Assembly (NCBI GenBank): GCA_049366715.1
Contig: JBMNCQ010000036.1
Span: 1 to 64,000 of the forward strand
DNA: 64,000 bases
Reading direction: 5' to 3'
From: JBMNCQ01 sp049366715
GTDB lineage: Bacteria; Bacillota; Peptococcia; Peptococcales; BICA1-8
Made by a program: the position numbers and the translations under genes. This document shows, one piece after another, positions 25,231 through 33,720 of this stretch. Below the pieces are notes generated by a model. That model made no database searches and was not told where the DNA came from. It saw only the letters and a list, made by a program, of their open reading frames with translations. Numbering within the stretch: the first letter of the stretch is position 1; each line of letters begins with the position of its first letter.

Positions 25231-27144
25231 ATGGCAAAACAAGTTCCTCATCGGATAGATGGCCGGATAAGTTACCATGATTCCGTACAGGAAATGTATG
25301 AAAAAAGATTAGTCCCTGATGGGATGAGTAATGTTTTTGATCGGTTTGATCCCCAGGACAAAATCCGCTGTAATTTTTGTGAAGCGGGGGTAAGCTGTCA
25401 ACTTTGCAGTAATGGTCCTTGCAGAATTTCTGAAAAAGCCGGAGCAGAGCTGGGGGTTTGTGGTATATCACCGGATGCAATGGCAATGAGAGACATGCTG
25501 CTGCGCAATGTAATGGGAACCTCTACCTATTCTCATCATGCCTTCGAAGCATTTAGTACTCTTCGTTCTACGGCTCAGGGAAAAACGCCTTATAAAATAA
25601 CGGATATTGAAAAACTGAACTTAATGCTGGAAAGTTTGAGTCTGGAAAAAACAGGGGATGTAAATAGAGATGCAGAAACCTTAGCCAACTTTTTTATTGC
25701 GGAAATGTCTAATGATTATCAAGAACCCAGCAAGGTTATCCGGGCTTTCGCACCAAAATCCAGACAAAAACTCTGGCAGGACCTGGCTATTTTTCCTGCC
25801 GGGGTCTTACATGAAATTAAAGATGCTACTGCAAGCTGTCTGACCAATGTAGACGGGGATTATATATCACTGGCAAGAAAAGCTCTTAGACTGGGCATTG
25901 CCTGCATTTATGGCGCCCAACTGCCCTTAGAAATGTGCCAGGATATTTTATTTGGTACCCCTATGCCCCATGAGGTAAATATGGATTTGGGAATAATGGA
26001 TCCTGATTATGTAAATATAGTATTTAACGGTCATGAGCCCTGGATGGGAATTGCCACCATGCTGGAAGCAAAAAAGCCGGAATGGCAGGAAGAGGCGAAA
26101 AGTATCGGTGCCAAAGGTATCAGAATCATTGGTTCGATAGAGACGGGGCAGGAAATCTTACAGCGTTATAAAATGGATGACATTTTTGTGGGTCATATCG
26201 GTAACTGGCTGGCAATTGAACCTCTGTTAGCTACAGGGACCGTGGATGTTTTTGCTATGGATGAAAATTGTTCACCGCCAAATTTACATCCATATGCAGA
26301 AAAATATCAGGTTACCCTGGCATCGGTTAATGATTTAGTAAGAATTCCTAAAGTTCACAAAAATTTCGACTATAAACCTCCTGAGGCGGAAGCATTAGGT
26401 AAACAGGTTATCCGGTGGGCTTTAGAAAATTTTGCTGTAAGAAAAGCAAAGGTTAAACCTTATGTACCTCATAAGACCATGAAAGCTGTAGCAGGTTTTT
26501 CAACGGAAGCTGTTCTCAAGGCGCTGGGAGGTAAATTAGATCCTTTTCTCGATGTAATCAAGGCAGGAAAAATCAGAGGGATAGTAGCTATAGTAAACTG
26601 CTCTACATTAAAAAACGGACCTCAGGATTGGGTAACGGTAAATTTAGCGAAGGAATTAGTAAAAAGAGATATTTTAGTTGTTGCAGGGGGATGTGGATGT
26701 CACGGGTTAGAAGTAGCAGGAATGTGTAATTTGGACGCTCTTAAATTTGCGGGAAACGGTTTAAAAGAAGTATGTACTGCTTTAGGTATACCCCCTGTAC
26801 TCCCCTTCGGCACGTGCACCGATACAGGACGGATATCCATGCTTGTAACCGCCATAGCTGATGCCTTAGGAGTAGATCCCTCCCAATTACCGGTAGCGGT
26901 TAGTGCCCCGGAATGGATGGAGCAGAAAGCAACTATTGACGGTTTATTTGCGTTGGCTTATGGTTTATACACCCACCTATCACCGGTTCCCCCCGTTACC
27001 GGCGGACCGGAATTGGCTAAACTTTTAACTCAAGACCTTGAAGGATTAACAGGGGGTAAAGTAGCTTTAGGTGATGATCCCGCTGAAATTGCTCAGGCCA
27101 TCGAGGAGCATATTAATAAAAAACGTAAGGCTTTAGGAATATGA
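25231..27144 (+). CDS. cooS: Atypical Ni-Fe-S carbon monoxide dehydrogenase catalytic subunit
   Basis: A 637-residue CooS-family protein; the classical enzyme interconverts CO and CO2 at a Ni-Fe-S C-cluster. B-cluster cysteines are in place (C56, C59, C64, C77 in CQLCSNGPCRI and GVCG). The first D-cluster Cys (C47) is present, the usual second one is Ser, and C50 may substitute. C-cluster counterparts to H261, C333, C446, C476 and C526 appear in NGHEP, DENCSPP, IVNCS, GGCGC and GTCTDTGR. However, the GxCCTGNE motif, which supplies C295, reads GSIETGQE. The unique iron therefore lacks its usual thiolate. No cooC, cooF or acs gene is adjacent. Starts after AGGAGG. Confidence 0.85.
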   Translation: MAKQVPHRIDGRISYHDSVQEMYEKRLVPDGMSNVFDRFDPQDKIRCNFCEAGVSCQLCSNGPCRISEKAGAELGVCGISPDAMAMRDMLLRNVMGTSTYSHHAFEAFSTLRSTAQGKTPYKITDIEKLNLMLESLSLEKTGDVNRDAETLANFFIAEMSNDYQEPSKVIRAFAPKSRQKLWQDLAIFPAGVLHEIKDATASCLTNVDGDYISLARKALRLGIACIYGAQLPLEMCQDILFGTPMPHEVNMDLGIMDPDYVNIVFNGHEPWMGIATMLEAKKPEWQEEAKSIGAKGIRIIGSIETGQEILQRYKMDDIFVGHIGNWLAIEPLLATGTVDVFAMDENCSPPNLHPYAEKYQVTLASVNDLVRIPKVHKNFDYKPPEAEALGKQVIRWALENFAVRKAKVKPYVPHKTMKAVAGFSTEAVLKALGGKLDPFLDVIKAGKIRGIVAIVNCSTLKNGPQDWVTVNLAKELVKRDILVVAGGCGCHGLEVAGMCNLDALKFAGNGLKEVCTALGIPPVLPFGTCTDTGRISMLVTAIADALGVDPSQLPVAVSAPEWMEQKATIDGLFALAYGLYTHLSPVPPVTGGPELAKLLTQDLEGLTGGKVALGDDPAEIAQAIEEHINKKRKALGI

Positions 27145-27439
27145 TTTGGATGTGCCGTGATTGACCAGCCTTCATTAGTGGTTAAAGAACGGACATATTT
27201 TAAAGAATATGGCGTACTCATTAATGTACCCGGCTATTGTTATTAAATAGGTAATGTTACCTTTGTATATTCAACTGATTCCAGATTTCTCCTCAAATCA
27301 AAGGGGTGATTTGGGATGATCAGGCAAGGTCTTTTTAGGCTTTGCTTTTTTTATTTGCTTTTTAGTCATGAACATAGGCTGGAATTTGTTATGATCGCAA
27401 AAGACCCGGGCTTATTTAAATTCCGTTATTAAAGGTAAT
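27145..27439. other. Intergenic region after cooS
   Basis: No gene seen. A terminator-like hairpin (GCAAGG with CTTTGC, then TTTTTTT) lies at 27323-27352 and probably ends the cooS transcript. Confidence 0.6.
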
Positions 27440-27468
27440 TTGAAACCTGTGTGTAAATCGTATATAAT
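27440..27468 (+). promoter_or_regulatory. Sigma-A-type promoter of the class III aminotransferase gene
   Basis: TTGAAA and a perfect TATAAT are separated by 17 bases, about 37 bases before the start codon. Confidence 0.75.
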
Positions 27469-27505
27469 GTAAACTATTACCATATAACAAGGGAGTTGAT
27501 GCATT

Positions 27506-28870
27506 ATGGATTTATATTCTCTTGAAGATGCCTTAAATCTTGCGGAGAAAGAAGTTAAGGATATGTATAAATCTTATGTAAACCCTGGTTTAGCTTCAAT
27601 CATGGGACTGATAAATTTTGACCGGACATACAATTATGCTTTAGGCAGTATAGTAAAGGATAGGGAGGGGAAAGAATATCTTGATTTTCTGGGGGGTTAC
27701 GGAGCCTTAAATATGGGGCATAACCACCCGGCAGTGACGGCAGCCTATGAAAAAGTTAAATCTTATCCCAATATCTTACAGGCATCATTAGGTACATTCG
27801 CGGCTGTATTGGCAAAAAATCTCGCTGCAATTACTCCCGGGAATTTGCAAAGAAGTTTTTTTGGCAACAGTGGTGCGGAAGCTGTGGAGGGAGCTCTAAA
27901 ATTAGCCCGCATTGCTTCGCGAAAAACTAAAATCATCTATTGTGACGGTTCTTTTCATGGCAAAACCTACGGGGCCTTATCTGTTACAGGCCGGGATAAA
28001 TATAAGGAAAAATTTCAGCCGGTAGTACCGCAGTGCTATTCTGTTCCTTTTGGTGATATCGATTGTTTGCAAAAACAATTAATGAAGCGAGATGTCGCAG
28101 CTTTTATCGTTGAATGTATTCAGGGTGAAGGAGGGATAAATGTTCCTCCGGCAGGATATTTACCGGCTGTTCGGGAATTATGCTCCAAATATGAAGCACT
28201 GCTTATTGTTGATGAAATACAAACAGGGCTTGGCAGAACAGGAAAAATGTTTGCTTGTGAGCATGAAAACATAGTACCTGATATCATGTGTATAGCTAAA
28301 TCATTAGGTGGCGGTGTTGCTCCTCTGGGTGCCTATATAACTACTGAGAAAATTCATAATGCTGCTTATGGCAGTCCGGAGCGAGCCCTTCTGCATACCT
28401 CTACTTTTGGCGGAAATACTTACGCTTGTGCTGCGGGAATTGCCGCATTGCAGGTCATCATAAATGAAGACCTGGCCGGCCAAGCCAAAGAAAAAGGAGA
28501 TTATTTATTAGAAAGGTTAAAAGGATTACAAACTAAATACCCGATTATCAAGGATGTACGGGGAAAAGGCTTAATGATTGGGATAGAACTACAGGGATCC
28601 GGTAATCGTATTTTAAACAGGTTAACGGGCGGGACGATTGAAAATTTGTCTAATGAGTATTTTGCTTCACTTGTTGCAGGGAAACTGCTTAATGATTATC
28701 GGATTATCACGGCATATACTTTGAATAATCCTAATGTAATCAGGATAGAGCCGCCCTTGAATATTGAAAAAGAATATTTAGATAAATTAATTTATTCTTT
28801 AGAAGAAATTTTTAATGCCAATCAGAGCTTTATCAAATTAGCATTCAGCAACATAAAAAATATTTTTTAA
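27506..28870 (+). CDS. Class III PLP aminotransferase (putrescine/ornithine type)
   Basis: A 454-residue class III aminotransferase resembling the putrescine and ornithine aminotransferase group. Signatures are FFGNSGAEAVEGALKLAR (cofactor phosphate), DGSFHGKTYGAL, VDEIQTGLGRTGKMF and the PLP lysine in IAKSLGGGVAPLGA. It transfers an amino group from a terminal diamine or omega-amino acid to a 2-oxo acid; the exact donor cannot be read from the sequence. It is a single gene with its own promoter and terminator. Confidence 0.85.
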   Translation: MDLYSLEDALNLAEKEVKDMYKSYVNPGLASIMGLINFDRTYNYALGSIVKDREGKEYLDFLGGYGALNMGHNHPAVTAAYEKVKSYPNILQASLGTFAAVLAKNLAAITPGNLQRSFFGNSGAEAVEGALKLARIASRKTKIIYCDGSFHGKTYGALSVTGRDKYKEKFQPVVPQCYSVPFGDIDCLQKQLMKRDVAAFIVECIQGEGGINVPPAGYLPAVRELCSKYEALLIVDEIQTGLGRTGKMFACEHENIVPDIMCIAKSLGGGVAPLGAYITTEKIHNAAYGSPERALLHTSTFGGNTYACAAGIAALQVIINEDLAGQAKEKGDYLLERLKGLQTKYPIIKDVRGKGLMIGIELQGSGNRILNRLTGGTIENLSNEYFASLVAGKLLNDYRIITAYTLNNPNVIRIEPPLNIEKEYLDKLIYSLEEIFNANQSFIKLAFSNIKNIF

Positions 28871-28897
28871 AAGGATTAAATGCTTTAATGATTGCCT

Positions 28898-28930
28898 AAA
28901 GCCTTAAAACATCTTGTTTAAGGCTTTTTT
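28898..28930 (+). terminator. Intrinsic terminator after the class III aminotransferase
   Basis: 11-bp stem AAAGCCTTAAA / TTTAAGGCTTT followed by TTT. Confidence 0.85.
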
Positions 28931-29062
28931 CGATCCTTTCGTAAATTAAAAAATTTTAAAAAATTTACGAAAATAAAAAGGGATTTTAAGATTTTCAAAG
29001 AATTATTTATTCAGCATTGAAAAACCATGTGCGGTAATGTAATAAATAAGGATGTGAATCAA

Positions 29063-29827
29063 TTGAGAGAAAATAGCAAAGTTACGGTTCAGTCTGTTGA
29101 TCGTGCTCTTTCGATTCTCCACACATTTCGTGTTCAAGATGAACTAGGTGTAACTGAAATAAGTAAATTAATTGGTTTAAACAAAAGCACTACTTACGGC
29201 TTATTAAGTACATTATATGAAAACGGCTATGTAGATAAGCGCACAAATGGGAAGTACTGTCTTGGACTCAAACTTTTAGAAATGGGTCAGTATGTTCAAA
29301 ACAGGTTGGATGTAAGACAGATAGCCAGGCCGCTTTTAGAGGAATTATGTGAAAAATATGATGAGACAATTCACCTTGTTATTTTCAACAGGGGAGACGC
29401 TTACTATGTTGATAAAGTTGAAAGTGTCAGGAGTATTGTAAATATTACTCAGGTCGGAAAAAAAGTAGCTTTTCATGCCTCTTCGGTAGGAAAGGCGCTC
29501 TTGGCATATATGACTCAGGAACAGCAGGAAGCCGAACTGGCTTTGCCTTTAAAAAGATACACACCTTATACAATCACTGATCCTGATAAACTCAGAGAGC
29601 ATATAAAAAGGGTGAAAGAAGATGGTTATGCTTTAGATCTGGAGGAGATCGAATTGGGAGTCCGCTGTATTGGGGCGCCTATTAGAAATTATACCGGCGA
29701 AGTAATCGGGGCCTTCAGCTGTTCTGCTCCTTCTACCAGGGTTAGTCAGGAAAAACTTTCTGAGATAATTGAAGCGGTGAAAGAGACTGCACTTCAAATT
29801 TCTCGTAACTTAGGGTATAAAGGTTAA
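29063..29827 (+). CDS. IclR-family transcriptional regulator
   Basis: A 254-residue IclR-type regulator: N-terminal winged helix (SVDRALSILHTF, GLNKSTTYGLLSTLYENGYV) and C-terminal effector domain (VGKKVAFHASSVGKALLAYM, LGVRCIGAPIRN). IclR proteins respond to small organic acids and commonly control catabolic operons. I prefer the TTG start ten bases after AAGGA; an ATG 36 bases upstream has no ribosome-binding site. It lies before fhs and between the two sugar-acid clusters, so it is a candidate regulator of either. No operator was identified. Confidence 0.85.
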   Translation: MRENSKVTVQSVDRALSILHTFRVQDELGVTEISKLIGLNKSTTYGLLSTLYENGYVDKRTNGKYCLGLKLLEMGQYVQNRLDVRQIARPLLEELCEKYDETIHLVIFNRGDAYYVDKVESVRSIVNITQVGKKVAFHASSVGKALLAYMTQEQQEAELALPLKRYTPYTITDPDKLREHIKRVKEDGYALDLEEIELGVRCIGAPIRNYTGEVIGAFSCSAPSTRVSQEKLSEIIEAVKETALQISRNLGYKG

Positions 29828-29876
29828 TATATTTAACCATATTAAATAAAAACTTATTATTCAAGGAGGAGAAAAG

Positions 29877-31556
29877 ATGGGTTTCAAAAGTGATATTGAA
29901 ATTGCTCAAGAGTGCAAAATGGAGGTTGTTAATACCATAGCCGGTGAATATGGTATTCCTGATGAGTATGTGGAAAACTATGGTAAATATAAAGCCAAAG
30001 TAGATTACAAACTTCTCGAAGACTTAAAGGAAAAGGCCAATGGGAAACTGGTTTTAGTAACTGCGATCAATCCTACCCCGGCGGGAGAAGGAAAAACGAC
30101 AACTACAGTCGGACTGGGTGATGCCCTGAAAAAATCAGGTAAGAAAACGGTAATCGCTTTACGGGAACCATCTTTAGGACCTGTTTTTGGCGTGAAAGGG
30201 GGAGCAGCGGGAGGAGGTTATGCCCAGGTTGTTCCTATGGAGGATATTAACCTGCATTTTACAGGAGATATTCATGCGATTGGTACCGCAAACAACTTAT
30301 TGGCTGCTTTGATCGATAACCATATTCAGCAAGGCAACAGACTGGGAATTGATACGAGAAAAATTACCTGGAAACGTGTTTTAGATATGAATGACAGGCA
30401 ATTAAGATATATCGTTAACGGTTTAAACGGTAAAGCCAATGGTGTTCCCAGGGAAGACGGTTTTGATATAACTGTTGCCTCGGAAATTATGGCGATCCTC
30501 TGTTTATCTAAAGATATTGAAGACCTTAAAAACAGAATCTCGAAAATAGTAATTGGCTATACCTATGCTGATAAACCTGTTACTGCTAAAGATCTGAATG
30601 CTCAAGGTGCTCTTGCCGCTCTCCTCAAAGATGCTTTGAAGCCTAACTTAGTACAAACTTTAGAAAAAACACCTGCCTTTATTCATGGGGGACCATTTGC
30701 TAATATTGCCCATGGATGTAATAGTGTGATGGCAACCAGAATGGCTCTCAAGCTTGGAGAATATACTGTTACGGAAGCAGGTTTTGGTGCTGACTTAGGT
30801 GCGGAAAAATTCTTGGATATTAAGTGTAGAATGGCCGGTCTAAAACCTGATGTAGTTGTTATTGTGGCTTCGATCAGAGCCTTAAAGCATCATGGCGGAG
30901 TTGCCAAAACTGAGTTAGGGCAAGAGAATTTAGCTGCTTTGGAAAAAGGACTGCCTAATCTATTACAGCATATTCACAATATTACTAAAGTATTTGGCTT
31001 ACCGGCAGTAGTGGCGATTAATAAGTTCCCGACAGATACCGATAATGAGTTGAAACTGGTTTATGAAAGATGTAAAGAACTAGGTGTGAATGTAGCCTTA
31101 TCCGAAGTATGGGAGAAAGGTGGAGACGGCGGGATGGAATTAGCTAAAGAAGTAATCCGTCTTGCTGAAGAAGGAAATAATAATTTTTCTTTTAGCTATG
31201 ACGAAAATTCAAGTATTAAAGGAAAGATAGAAGCTATCGTTACCAAAATCTATGGCGGCAATGGTGTAGACTATTCTAAAGGGGCGGCCAAAGAAATTGC
31301 TCAACTTGAGGAACTTGGATATGGTAACCTGCCGATTTGTATGGCCAAAACCCAGTATTCATTTTCTGATGATCCTTCCAAATTAGGGGCTCCGGCGGAT
31401 TTCAAAGTCAGCATTAGTAAGGTTAAAGTATCGGCGGGAGCAGGTTTTATCGTAGTTCTTACCGGTGATATTATGACCATGCCGGGTTTACCTAAGGTAC
31501 CGTCGGCTGAAAAGATTGATATTGATAACAGCGGTAAAATTACAGGGCTATTTTAA
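29877..31556 (+). CDS. fhs: Formate--tetrahydrofolate ligase
   Basis: A 559-residue formyl-THF synthetase joining formate to THF with ATP, the entry step of the methyl branch of the Wood-Ljungdahl pathway, or its reverse for ATP gain. The P-loop TPAGEGKTTT (about 67-76), FGVKGGAAGGGYAQVVPMED and the C-terminal MTMPGLPKVPSA are hallmarks. Length is normal. It lies between an IclR regulator and a FolT-like transporter component, giving a local folate and C1 theme that also suits the PanB paralogues. Starts after AAGGAGG. Confidence 0.97.
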   Translation: MGFKSDIEIAQECKMEVVNTIAGEYGIPDEYVENYGKYKAKVDYKLLEDLKEKANGKLVLVTAINPTPAGEGKTTTTVGLGDALKKSGKKTVIALREPSLGPVFGVKGGAAGGGYAQVVPMEDINLHFTGDIHAIGTANNLLAALIDNHIQQGNRLGIDTRKITWKRVLDMNDRQLRYIVNGLNGKANGVPREDGFDITVASEIMAILCLSKDIEDLKNRISKIVIGYTYADKPVTAKDLNAQGALAALLKDALKPNLVQTLEKTPAFIHGGPFANIAHGCNSVMATRMALKLGEYTVTEAGFGADLGAEKFLDIKCRMAGLKPDVVVIVASIRALKHHGGVAKTELGQENLAALEKGLPNLLQHIHNITKVFGLPAVVAINKFPTDTDNELKLVYERCKELGVNVALSEVWEKGGDGGMELAKEVIRLAEEGNNNFSFSYDENSSIKGKIEAIVTKIYGGNGVDYSKGAAKEIAQLEELGYGNLPICMAKTQYSFSDDPSKLGAPADFKVSISKVKVSAGAGFIVVLTGDIMTMPGLPKVPSAEKIDIDNSGKITGLF

Positions 31557-31563
31557 AACATAT

Positions 31564-31592
31564 ATGCGTCTATTCAGACTGAATAGGCGCAT
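31564..31592 (+). terminator. Hairpin after fhs
   Basis: 12-bp stem ATGCGTCTATTC / GAATAGGCGCAT with one G-U pair, followed by TAAAATT. A weak terminator that may allow read-through into folT. Confidence 0.5.
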
Positions 31593-31618
31593 TAAAATTC
31601 CGGAATGGAGGTGGCCTT

Positions 31619-32146
31619 TTGAAGAATAGGAAAAATCTGGTCGAAGGCGCACTCTTAATTGCTTTAAGCGTTATTTTGACAAGATTTTTTAGCATAAAAG
31701 TTTCTTTCGGTGGTGTTGATGGCGTACGAATTGGCATTGGTACCCTGCCGATTATTTTAGCAGGATTAAGGAGCGGTATTTTTCAAGGAGCCCGAGTTGG
31801 TGCGTTAGCGGATATTATCGGATATTTTTTAAGTCCCGGAGGGGCATATATGCCGCATTTTACCTTGACTTCAGCCCTAAATGGTATTTTACCTCCGGTA
31901 TTAATCGGCAAAAAGGAGAAATTAAATCCTTACAGAATTACGATAGCTGTTGTTTTAACTCAATTAGTAATCAGCATGTTCCTGGTTCCTTATTTTCTCA
32001 ATATTCTCTTTGGCATACCCTATCAAGTAATTTTTTTACCGCGGCTTATTTCATTTATGATTAATGTTACCGTTATGAATGTGATATTGATTATCCTTCA
32101 TAGAAGAATTGACGTATTTAGTGTAAAAGGAGCATTGGCTCATTAA
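31619..32146 (+). CDS. folT: ECF transporter substrate-binding (S) component, folate-type
   Basis: A 175-residue membrane protein with about five to six hydrophobic segments, of the FolT-like S-component family that captures folates for the shared ECF energising module. Family-like segments are GVRIGIGTLPIILAGL, GALADIIGYFLSPGGAY and MPHFTLTSALNG. The energising genes ecfA, ecfA' and ecfT are not in the window, as expected for group II ECF systems. Its place right after fhs supports a folate substrate. Starts at TTG after GGAGGTGG. Confidence 0.75.
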   Translation: MKNRKNLVEGALLIALSVILTRFFSIKVSFGGVDGVRIGIGTLPIILAGLRSGIFQGARVGALADIIGYFLSPGGAYMPHFTLTSALNGILPPVLIGKKEKLNPYRITIAVVLTQLVISMFLVPYFLNILFGIPYQVIFLPRLISFMINVTVMNVILIILHRRIDVFSVKGALAH

Positions 32147-32187
32147 AAAATCAGGACATATCCTGTAAGGATGTGTCCTGATTTTTT
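32145..32187 (+). terminator. Intrinsic terminator after folT
   Basis: 14-bp stem AAAAAATCAGGACA / TGTCCTGATTTTTT. The A-rich and T-rich arms could serve both directions. Confidence 0.9.
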
Positions 32188-32269
32188 GGGCGGAGGCAGG
32201 TATTGGAAGATAAATATATAATACTATATACTAGTTTTAGAAAAATAATAAAAATAAGGAGAGGTCATA

Positions 32270-33469
32270 ATGAAGCTTGCGAAAAGGGTAACGGTTATTG
32301 AACCTTCCGCTACTTTAGAGCTGATGGCAAAAGCCAAAGACTTAAAAGCTGAAGGAAAAGATGTTCTGGAATTCCAAGTGGGAGAACCGGATTTCAATAC
32401 TCCGCAATATATTAAGGAGGCCGGTATACAGGCTATTAAAGAGAATTTTACTTACTATACTCCTTCGCCGGGTACAATGGAACTGCGTAAAGCAATATGT
32501 GCTAAATTACAAAAGGAAAATAAGCTTGTTTATTCTCCCCAGGAAGTTATGGTTTCTAACGGAGGCAAGCATTGTCTTTTTAATGCGGTTATGGCTCTGG
32601 TAGATGCAGGAGATGAAGTTATTATTCCCGCGCCTTACTGGGTTACCTATCCTGAAACTGTTAAAGTTGCGGACGGAATTCCTGTCTTTTTAGAAACCAC
32701 AAGTGAAAATGATTTTAAGGTGACACCTGAGCAGTTAGAAAAGGCAGTTACCCCAAAAACAAAAGTATTAATACTTTGCAGTCCGTCCAACCCCACGGGA
32801 TCCGTATATACCAAAGAGGAATTAGCAGGACTGGCAGCTGTTGCCGTAAAGCATAATATTATCGTATTTTCTGATGAAATGTATGAAAAACTGGTTTATG
32901 ACGGGCAAGAATTTATTAGTTTTGCCAGTTTAAGTGCGGAGGTCAAAGAACTTACTTTAACCTTTAATGGTGTATCAAAGGCTTACGCCATGACAGGCTG
33001 GCGTATTGGTTATGTTGCGGGACCTAAAGAAATAATCAAGGCCATGGATTCTTTACAAAGCCATGCTACCTCCGGGGCTAATTCTATTGCTCAGAAAGCA
33101 AGCATGGCGGCTTTAACAGGACCTCAGGAAGATGTAGAAAGAATGAAAGAAGAATTTGACCGGCGCCGGATATTTATGGTAGATGCCCTGAATAAAATTC
33201 CCGGTATTACCTGCCGCACACCTAAAGGTGCATTTTACGCTTTCCCTGGGATCACGAGCTTCCTAGGTAAAACTTATCGCGGACAAAAGATCATAACTGA
33301 CAGTGATTTTACCAAGCAGCTCCTGGAAAATTACTTTGTTGTGGCTGTCCCGGGCTCATCTTTCGGCGCACCCGGATTTTTACGTTTATCCTATGCTACT
33401 TCGCTGGAAACCATAAGTGAAGGTATGAAGCGTTTAAATGAATTTATTTCTGAGATTGAATCATACTAA
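32270..33469 (+). CDS. Class I PLP aminotransferase (aspartate aminotransferase type)
   Basis: A 399-residue class I aminotransferase of the AspB/AAT-I-beta type. It has FQVGEPDFNTP, CSPSNPTGSVYT, FSDEMYEKLVYDG, and the PLP lysine in FNGVSKAYAMTGWRIGY. It moves an amino group between amino acids such as aspartate and 2-oxo acids. It is a single gene between terminators. A role on oxo acids from the neighbouring dehydratase/PanB clusters is possible, but this family is also common housekeeping. Starts after AAGGAGAGG. Confidence 0.88.
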   Translation: MKLAKRVTVIEPSATLELMAKAKDLKAEGKDVLEFQVGEPDFNTPQYIKEAGIQAIKENFTYYTPSPGTMELRKAICAKLQKENKLVYSPQEVMVSNGGKHCLFNAVMALVDAGDEVIIPAPYWVTYPETVKVADGIPVFLETTSENDFKVTPEQLEKAVTPKTKVLILCSPSNPTGSVYTKEELAGLAAVAVKHNIIVFSDEMYEKLVYDGQEFISFASLSAEVKELTLTFNGVSKAYAMTGWRIGYVAGPKEIIKAMDSLQSHATSGANSIAQKASMAALTGPQEDVERMKEEFDRRRIFMVDALNKIPGITCRTPKGAFYAFPGITSFLGKTYRGQKIITDSDFTKQLLENYFVVAVPGSSFGAPGFLRLSYATSLETISEGMKRLNEFISEIESY

Positions 33470-33495
33470 ACACAGCTCAGGCTGTGTTTTCTTTT
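33469..33495 (+). terminator. Intrinsic terminator after the class I aminotransferase
   Basis: 7-bp stem ACACAGC / GCTGTGT with a 4-base loop, then TTTCTTTT. Confidence 0.85.
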
Positions 33496-33720
33496 GCACA
33501 TTAGGTAATTTAACTCAGCTGTAAGAAAGTCAGTCAGGATATCTGAAAATGTGTTTTGTCCAGCAACCACAGGCCAAATACAGCCTGGCTTTGCATAATA
33601 TTGATTATATTTCTTTAATTTTTTAAAATCTTTGAAGGAAAATTTAAGTAAATAATAGAATAAGTTATTCAGTAATAATAAGTGGTGTCCGGTAATAAAG
33701 AATAAGGGGTGGGGAGATTT

